Source of the DNA: Proteles cristata cristata
Taxonomy: Eukaryota; Chordata; Mammalia; Carnivora; Hyaenidae
DNA: 64,000 nucleotides
Direction of reading: 5' to 3'
Assembly: GCA_017311185.1 (NCBI GenBank)
Contig: JAESUZ010000134.1
Coordinates: forward strand, 1,204,001-1,268,000
Shown here: positions 56,555 to 64,000 of the stretch, in pieces
How the letters are laid out: each line of letters begins with the position of its first letter
How positions within the stretch are numbered: position 1 is the stretch's first letter
Program-made: the position numbers and the translations under genes
The notes under the pieces: generated by a model
The model's input: the letters and a program-made list of their open reading frames with translations, nothing else
The model's database searches: none
What the model was told of the DNA's origin: nothing

Positions 56555-56705
56555 TTGGTTAATACATTTTCACTACCGTACCTCCACTAAGCTTCATGAG
56601 ATGTACAAAGTATATCTAATTTACCATGTTATCCCCAGAGTTTAGTTCAGAGTCTGGAAAACTGTAGACACTTAAACATGTATTTATTGAACAATGAATA
56701 AATGT
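56555..56705 (+). repeat. L2-like 3' fragment
   Basis: 'cttcatgagatgtacaaag', 'gttatccccagagtttagttcagagtctgg', 'tatttattgaacaatgaataaatg' follows L2 3' end wording. Confidence 0.6.
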
Positions 56706-57327
56706 TCATCACAGTACCTAACATTGTAAACTCAGCCTAACTGGATATATATATGTGTAAACAAATAATCAAATCATTGTGTTCTGAGCTGTAAACTGAA
56801 TGTGAACAAGTCATTGAGGCTTGTTGGGAAAGAAGTTCTTGGCCTTGTTTGGTTAGAGGATGATTTCTGAAAGTTGTTATGAACTGAGTACAAAATACTT
56901 TAATTGCATAAAATATTAAGAAGAACTAAAATTCATAGCAGAAATAGGTAAGCAAAGAACAGTCATGGTGTATTTGGACAATTACAGAGTTTTTTGTTTT
57001 GTTTTGTTTTTTGCTTTTATGTCTTAAACAGCTGGTATTTTAGGTAGCAGGAGAAGTTGAGACAGGTGTAGTTAATTCCGGTGAGGAATTTTGAGAAATA
57101 TATTATGGAATGTGTTAGGTTTCTGATCAAGGTATTGAAAAATGCATAGTACTCCAATAGACAGAAAATCAATGAAAGGATCTAGGGCTAAAAGAAAAAT
57201 ATATTCAAAGTTATAGAGAAACCATAAAATTACTTGATGATTTTTAGGAAACTGATGCCAATTAGAGTAGCATAATGAAAGCAATAGGGGTAAAAGAAAA
57301 ATCAGGTAACGAGTGACTTAGCCTTAC
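56706..57327. other. Unassigned AT-rich sequence
   Basis: Contains a short TTTTG run near 56990-57010. No gene seen. Confidence 0.45.
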
Positions 57328-57343
57328 AAATAAAGTGATCTAA

Positions 57344-57549
57344 GGGACACCTGGGTTGTTCAGTTGGACTGAGCATCAGACTCTTGGTTTCAGCTTAGGT
57401 CATGATTTTACAGTTTGTAAGTTCGAGCCCTGCATCAGGCTCTGTGCTGGCAATGGGAGCCTGCTTGGGATTCTTTCTCTCTTTGTCTCTATCCTTCCCC
57501 TGCTGGCACATGCTCTCTCTTTCAAAATAAATAAATAAACTTAAAAAAA
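57344..57549 (+). mobile_element. Can-SINE with 16-bp TSD
   Basis: Diverged head 'gggacacctgggttgttcag', older body, tail 'caaaataaataaataaac'. Perfect TSD AAATAAAGTGATCTAA at 57328-57343 and 57550-57565, unusual for such a diverged body. Confidence 0.94.
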
Positions 57550-57565
57550 AAATAAAGTGATCTAA

Positions 57566-58009
57566 ACTTACCAATCCAATCTCTTATAAAGGGAGAAAGG
57601 TTTTTTTAAGCTTCTTTTCTACTCTTGAATATAATCATGAGCAAGAAGATCTATAACTTTCCATAACAGGCATAGAGATTGATGGCAGATTTCTGTTTTA
57701 TCCATTTTATTCATGTTTTAAATATGAGCTCTCAATAGCAGTTATTTTACAGGATTTAATGGGGACTTAGTGTTTTGACTGAATCTGAATTTGTCACAGC
57801 ATTTTTCTGTGATGCAAATGAGAAAGGGCTTTCTTTAGAACCTGTCCTCTTCCATCAAGAACCACTTCAAGTTTCCCCATGGTTCACGGTCCTGGTGAGA
57901 GGCATAGTCCAACCATGATGCCGTCAGGTATTTCTATGAGAGTTTATGTTCTTTATGTTTTTAGTTTGATATTTGTTTAGAGCATTTTTCAAAACAGAAT
58001 TTCTTCCTT
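57566..58009. other. Unassigned sequence
   Basis: No repeat or gene recognised. Confidence 0.45.
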
Positions 58010-58011
58010 TT

Positions 58012-58219
58012 TTAAAAAAATTTTTTAACATTTTATCATTTAGTTTTGAGAAAGAGTGTGAACAGGAGAGGGGCAGAAAGAAGAAGATACAGAATCCAAA
58101 GCAGGCTCTAGGCTCTGAGCTGTCAACTCAGAGCCTGACACAGGGCTTAACTCCGGAGTCGTGAGATCATGACCTGAGCCAAAGTCAGACACCTAACCAA
58201 CTGAGCCAGCCAGGTGCCC
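58012..58219 (-). mobile_element. Can-SINE, older copy
   Basis: 'ttttttaacattttatcattt' tail end, 'gcaggctctaggctctgagctgtc', head 'aactgagccagccaggtgccc'. Weak TSD GAATTTCTTCC / GAGTTTCTTTC. Confidence 0.9.
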
Positions 58220-58463
58220 TGAGTTTCTTTCTAACGTGACAATGAAGGTTTTTGTCTCTCTTCTGTGTTGTTCAATGAATTTACCTGTTGGCTTACAAGA
58301 ACAATAGCTGGTATTTGGTGGCAGAGGCTGAGCATTTTGTCATTAGTGTGACAGCTCTCATCTAACATCCTCATGCTGTTTCAGTTGTGTGACAAAATAT
58401 CTTAAACATTTAGGAAATCCAAAGTTAAATGCCCTTTAAATATTAAAAAATACACTGCTTCTT

Positions 58464-58672
58464 GGGGTGCCTGGGTGGCTTAGTCGGTTAAGCGTCCGAC
58501 TTTCGCTCAGGTCATGATCTCGCGGTTCGTGGGTTCGAGCCGCGTCGGGCTCTGTGCTGACTGCCAGCTCAGAGCCTGGAGCCTGTTTCAGTCTGTGACT
58601 CCCTCTCTCTCTGACCCTCCCCTGCTCACGTTGTCTCTCTCTCTCTCCTGGAAATAAATAAAACATGTAAAA
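58464..58672 (+). mobile_element. Young Can-SINE with 19-bp TSD
   Basis: Complete head 'ggggtgcctgggtggcttagtcgg' and CpG-rich core with a small deletion in the B-box side ('cgagccgcgtcgggc'). Tail 'gaaataaataaaacatg'. Perfect TSD AAAAAATACACTGCTTCTT at 58445-58463 and 58673-58691. Confidence 0.96.
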
Positions 58673-58691
58673 AAAAAATACACTGCTTCTT

Positions 58692-61600
58692 TCATTTTTC
58701 ATCTTCTAAGAGTTAGAAAAAAATTGTTAGGAAAGATTTCCATACCATCTGATGCTTCTTAAAGCATTAAATAATATTAAATATATGTACATATGCTTCC
58801 TATATATTTTTAAAAACTGATCAACAGTCAAGAAATATTTATACTAATAATTTTAGTTAAATGCAATGAAGAAAAATAAAATGTTGACACTCTTTACATA
58901 AGATTTGAAATATCTCACCTAGTTATTCATGTAACCAGACTTAACTTTCAGCTGGAGTTGATAGTTTAAACTTCAGCCTATAATTTGATTTTATCTTACT
59001 TTTACTTGACTCAAAACATTACATTGTAAAAATAAATAAATAAAACAAAAACAAACAAAAAACCCTGGGTTTGTGTTACTATAATTGAAATATAACTTCA
59101 TAAGTGATTACCTATGGATTACCTGTATTTGAGCAATAGTCTATTTGCTGGTCTCTCCAGTCTTGGCCTCTCCAATCAACTTTCATCACTGAAGGTACAA
59201 TAATTGTGATACCACTTCACTTAAATGATCGTTAGGCTTCTTATTCTCTAATGATGAAAATCATTAACATTACAGAAAAGACCCAGTGTGTTCTGAACCC
59301 CAGATTAGATCATTGTTCTTATCTCATGTCATCCTCCTTTGTACTTCCTGTATTCTAGGCATATTGAGTTTATTTCATTTTCTCCAAACACCATTCTCGT
59401 TTAGTAGGACTTAAATTAATTAAAACAATGTAAGTAAATCACTTAAAACAGTGAATGGTATATAGCAAGATTTCGATAAGTAGACTATCATTTACATATT
59501 GTTCAATAACATATGAAGGAAGGAACAAGAATGACTTAAAGACTAATGTCCCATCTTCCCCAGAAATCTTCTCTTATCACTTTGAGCATCTATAGGAGTT
59601 AATTATTTTGGAGGTAGTCAAAAGGAGGTAGTAGAAAGCATTAAAGAGCTGATGACTTCAAATTTGGATATTTTGAGGGTATGCTTCTTGAAGATATATA
59701 AATAGAGATGTTATATAGGCAGCTGCATACATTTACCAAATACATAAAGATGTCACTGTTAATTCTGTAGAGTGGTAAATAAAAAATACTTTTAACAGTT
59801 TAAATTATTCACTTAAGATCAAATTCCTAGTGACAAAGAAGACTGTAGTCTTGTCTTGGCATGCTGCTCAGGGCTATTTCTGCTACACCAGGTGTCTTCC
59901 AATAGTTAAAACATGAGTGGAGGTCAGCCTGGCCAATAGGCAGGAAGGTGGCCACATGTGAACCTAAAGTGGGAAAAAATGTCAAAGCCACAGAGATGGC
60001 CTAGTCTGAGAAAGAGAAGGACAGCTGGGAAAACTGCAATGTTTCAGATATCCAGAAAATCAAAAAATGGGTACTTGAAATTTTCAAAAAGCCACCATGA
60101 TAAATCCAGGTAGAAAATATCTAGTGCCTAGGGACTTCCTGCTGAGGACGAGTGAGGCCTTTTTCCATGCAAGTGATCTTCCCAGCATTTGCACATGGGA
60201 TGTGAATGAAGCCTTGCTGGCTATTATCATATTTGCCTGCTGAATCAGGTTGGCTATACATGTATTATCAAAGCCCTAGGCATTATCTTCATCCACTCTT
60301 ACAGTATGTGTTAGGATCTAAAGACACTAAAAGAGGCCGTGCTTGCTGATCTCACCTTTGTGTTGAAATTATGATTTAGGCTTCGGTAGAGACAGGAAGA
60401 AATAAGGAATAAATGTCTGATTATGTTAACTGGTTCAACAGTAAAATTTGTATTCTTGGTCAATTTCTAAAGATAACAGAAAAATGGATCATGAAGTAGG
60501 GTCTCACCCTAGCAGAAAAATACCTGCTCTGAATATGGTTTATGATTTAAACTGTTGTGGATTGAAAGCATGTAAAAATAAATACTATGGAGGAAAAATG
60601 ATGTTACAAAACAAAAATAAATAAATAAAATATTGAGAGAATTACCCTATAATTTTTAGCTACTCAATTATAGGCCAAAACATCTCTTATGATAAACAGA
60701 TTTCTAGGACATGACAATTTCAGAATTAATGCTTAATAATAGTAACAAATTTATGAAGCACAGAAGTTTGCAATTCCTTTTAGATAAGAATTATGGAGAT
60801 TTTAGCCATACTTGATTAAATAACTATCCCATTATATAGAAATGTAACAATTCAGAATAGTTTCTCCAAATATCCAAAGATGTATAGATAGAAACTCTCC
60901 CTACTTTTTAGTTATAAATACAACAATAGCCTCGATGAGCCTGAGATCTCCTTACTGAAATTTTTTGCCCTGGTTTTCTGGTTTCTCAAAAAAGAAAAAG
61001 AAAACATGAGAATTGCATGTGATATATTTTCCTCATTCAATCTTTCATCTTTTTTTGTTTTTGCAATTAATGTGTACACTTAAAATGCAGACACATTATG
61101 GAAAGGTTAGCTTTATTGATGGAGTGTGATCACTTATAGTTAAATATTTCCCTCAGTCTTAGAGTGGCATCTGTTGTGTTACTAGTTAAAAATGAAAACT
61201 GAAGAACATGTGAGAATGTGAATTTGTAGCAATGGGTAAAGAGGCTTGGTAGCCACCTAAAATGAGTAGCATAAGCTAAATAATTTAATTGTTCCATAGA
61301 GCAAATTCTTCAGTATGAACCTAGAATGGCATATTTTATATAAGTGTTCTGGAATATGTAACATTGAATGATAAGTCACAGTAAAGCAAAATGATACAAC
61401 ATTTATGAGCAATCTGAGCACAAATCTTTTAAGTGCTGATTCTCTCTCTCTTTTTTTTTTAAGCCAATGGACCACTGGGAATAAAATGTCAAATGGTGGT
61501 AAAATATTGGTTGATTTTTAGTCCTTGCTTGTCCTCATCAGTAATAGTTCTCAATTAATCCAACTGTGAGGCTAGTAACTAAAAATCAGTGCGCTTCTTC

Positions 61601-61744
61601 ACACAGAGGTGAAGCTGTTATTTCACTGTGCATTGTGTTCCTAGACATGGTTTGGCATCAACCTAAGTATTATAGGAAAGAAGATGTGTTGTTAAAGGCA
61701 AAGAGAAATTACAAATTTGTTTCACTTTATGCTATGAAAATGAG
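58692..61744. other. Unassigned stretch without SINEs
   Basis: About 3 kb with short A-rich runs (59025-59060, 60605-60635) but no recognisable SINE, young L1 or exon. 59830-60330 is slightly richer in GC and may be an unnamed old repeat. Confidence 0.4.
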
Positions 61745-61754
61745 CACAAGTTTT

Positions 61755-61979
61755 TTATTTTTTATTTTTTTAAATTTATTTCTAGGAGAGAGAGAGAGAG
61801 AGAGCAAGCGTGAGCAGGGGAGGGTCAGAGAGAGAGGGAGTCACAGACTGAAACAGGCTCCAGGCTCTGAGCTGGCAGTCAGCACAGAGCCCAACGCGGG
61901 GCTCGAACCCACGAACCTTGAGATCATGACCTAAGTGAAAGTCGGACCCTTAACCGACTAAGCCACCCAAGCGCCCCAT
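61755..61979 (-). mobile_element. Young Can-SINE
   Basis: T-rich tail, GA runs, CpG-bearing body ('caacgcggggctcgaaccc'), head ending 'aagccacccaagcgcccc'. TSD CACAAGTTTT at 61745-61754 and 61980-61989. Confidence 0.95.
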
Positions 61980-61989
61980 CACAAGTTTT

Positions 61990-63235
61990 GTTTAAAACAA
62001 TTTTTTTCCTGATACACTTTATATTTTAGAGGGCTTCTCTGCCCCTGAAATCACTTATAGAAGAAAACAATCTGTTTCAACACAGAATAATTCCACTAGG
62101 TCTTTCCTGCCTTTTACTGTGCAATGCCCTACCCTTTAAGATTTTTTAAATAGAGTTGAGATTTTAAGACCTTTTATCTATGTTTTATAATTTTGTCATA
62201 TAACAGTATTTCTATAAGTTTTCACTTGTATTTTGCAACAGTTTTGTTCTGGGAGAAAAAAGGTAAGTGAGATTATTGTCCAACATGATGAGTATAGTAA
62301 TTCCTTTCTTCCTCCCCACCCCCACCATCCCCAAGTGTCATTATCCCTTTCCTTTCCTCTCCCATCCAATAGCAAAGGCATTTTCTCCAAAACAAACTGG
62401 ACTTCTGTGGGAGCCATGAAGAATGAGAGAAATGTTAAGGGTAGAGATAATACATTTTGAGTTTTATAAAAGTGTGAAGGTAAAATATTGGTGTACTCAT
62501 TCCCTCCCTCATTTCCTATGTCACCTATTTGTATCTATCATCTTTCTATTTACCCCTCATTGACTACATATTATCCTCAGGTTTGCAAAGATACCTTCTA
62601 TTAACAGAAAATTGGCCTAAGTTGGAGAAAAATAAAGCACAGTGGTATAGTAACACTTCACTGTCTTTAATTGTGTCTTCCTTCAAAAATAGGGTGTTTG
62701 CTTATCTTTACATAATATGTGTAACTTCCACATCTACCATCCTACATTCTGATAAAAGGTTTAGAATAGAACTGATTCTTAATACTGATAGTTACTTAAA
62801 AACTACTATTATTATTCTTTTTGAAGTAGGCAGAATGTATGTCCTGTATAGGAAAAAATAAATGCATAATTAATACACAGTTTGAATAAGTACAAATAAT
62901 TTATTTGACCTTGTTACTCTTTTGCACTGCTTTTGTATTATTTTAATCCTTAGTGGTTAAGCATAAAGGTCTGCTTTCCTTGTTTATTTCTTTGCTTTTG
63001 TTTTTGTTTTTTTTTAATAGGGAAGGATAATTCATTGGCTTCTGTTTCCTCAGATTTTTTTTGTCAGTTGATAAGGATAGGACTTTCGTAGATGGAGTCA
63101 CACTAAGGCATAGCCAAAAACAAGACCATTGTTGAAGACATGTTGACTGTAATTAACCAAATGCTTATCTATAGACATCTTGAATTACCAAGTTTTCTAA
63201 ATAGTGCAAATTATCCATTTACATCTAAGATTTAC
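61990..63235. other. Unassigned sequence
   Basis: Open frames at 62233-62460 and 62529-62861 (110 codons) show no domain, splice context or recognisable similarity. Confidence 0.4.
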
Positions 63236-63239
63236 ATCT

Positions 63240-63560
63240 TGTCAGAGTGTATTTTATAAATACTATATCATTTTCATATTATAAGTGTTATTCATATTCA
63301 TTATAGAAACCTTAGAAAATACAGGAACTTTTAAGAAGACATTTTCAAAAACTCATAATGCCCAGTCAATGATATATAGAACTAATAAGATTCTGGTGTT
63401 TTCCTTTCAGTTCTTTGTGTAGTATGTGTGTGTGTGTGTGTATTTATATGTTCTCATGTGTAACATAAACATGATGTGTAATTGAATATATAATGCATGA
63501 AATAGTGCTGTATCTTTCCACTTGATAATATATTTTAAATATTTTCTGTATTTGGGAAAG
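63240..63560 (+). repeat. Old interspersed repeat, family not named
   Basis: 'ccttagaaaatacaggaac', 'ttctggtgttttcctttcagttcttt', a (GT)n run at 63425-63440 and 'ctgtatctttccacttgataatatattttaaat' follow the wording of a familiar old mammalian LINE-type 3' region. I could not fix the family. Confidence 0.4.
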
Positions 63561-64000
63561 TATTTGACAACATAATTTCAGTTATCAGCTAAAGATGAAT
63601 GAAATATTTTTTGCTGCTATATTTAGGGTTATTTAAAATTTGAAGTTATTCTATCAGAAGCGGGAATTTATTCTGAAATACTTCTGGAAATCTATAGAAT
63701 TCGCTCTTGAATTCAGGTTCTCTTATTTCTTGATTCAGTTAAACTAAAACTGTGTGTGGAGATGGCCAGGTACATGGAGTCAAAGCCTCCCTCCCCTAAG
63801 TCGAGGAGAGCTGGACTGAAGTGGTTGGTGTGGTTTCAACCAGTGCCCAATGTGTGGCATCAGGTGCTTTCTCATCTCTTCCTATCTGCCATTCATTTTC
63901 TTGAATTCAGTTATTTTAAGCCTGCTAGGAATATCTCTCAAGGTTACAAAAGAGAATTACAGAGTGTTAAGAAGTCCAATAATTTTTAAGGGCAATAATA
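63561..64000. other. Unassigned sequence at the window end
   Basis: A 77-codon plus-strand frame (63756-63989) has no recognised similarity and may be chance. Confidence 0.4.

Noticed and set aside
62529..62861. 110-codon plus-strand frame as a gene
   Set aside because: AT-rich, no recognisable domain, no splice or promoter context; length is compatible with chance in 64 kb.

Overview
This window is nuclear DNA from a carnivoran mammal, almost certainly a cat-family (feliform) genome. The main evidence is about 35 copies of a tRNA-derived SINE. Each starts with the GGGGCGCCTGGGTGGCTCAGTCGGTTAAG-type head (tRNA-like A and B boxes), carries the feline-type middle GACAGCTCAGAGCCTGGAGCCTG, and ends in a (TC)n stretch plus an AAATAAA-type A-rich tail. 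This is the Can-SINE/SINEC_Fc layout. The background is AT-rich and CpG-poor, and no host exon could be established. The window behaves like intergenic or deep intronic sequence whose recognisable content is mostly retrotransposons.

Two near-full-length young L1 elements lie on the minus strand. L1-A (about 7.72-14.69 kb) has target-site duplications (TSDs) at both ends, a CpG-rich 5' UTR, ORF1, ORF2, a 3' UTR and a short A tail. L1-B (about 39.35-46.26 kb) has the same layout but lies between remnants of much older L1M-type sequence (36.6-39.35 and 46.26-49.75 kb) and has no clear TSD. Both are dead: ORF1 and ORF2 carry stops and frameshifts, and the first Asp of the reverse transcriptase FADD box is lost in both copies by different substitutions.

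By region: 0-7.7 kb holds an unnamed old repeat, an L1M 3' end on the plus strand (4.3-5.6 kb) with a SINE and an (AT)20 run, and L2 fragments. 14.7-22 kb holds SINEs, a serial SINE array (18.0-19.0 kb), a MER5-type DNA transposon, a 37-bp palindrome and a 33-nt U2 snRNA retro-fragment with 15-bp TSDs. 22.3-23 kb is the only non-repeat stretch with clustered CpGs; it carries a TATA-like box, an ATG in good Kozak context and a splice-donor-like site, so it is the best candidate for a host promoter or first exon, unproven. 25-33 kb holds SINEs, MIR and L2 remnants, including a SINE with about 60 bp of L1 ORF2 embedded in it. 33-36 kb is SINE-free. 46-50.6 kb is a multi-level nest of repeats followed by an MLT1-type LTR. 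50.6-64 kb is mostly unassigned AT-rich sequence with scattered SINE, MIR, L2 and L1M pieces.

No operons, CRISPR arrays, rRNA genes or functional tRNA genes were seen. I found no new biological system; the most interesting observations concern retrotransposition by-products and nested insertions. Repeat family names come from recognising consensus-like wording in the sequence, not from a database search, and boundaries of old elements are approximate.
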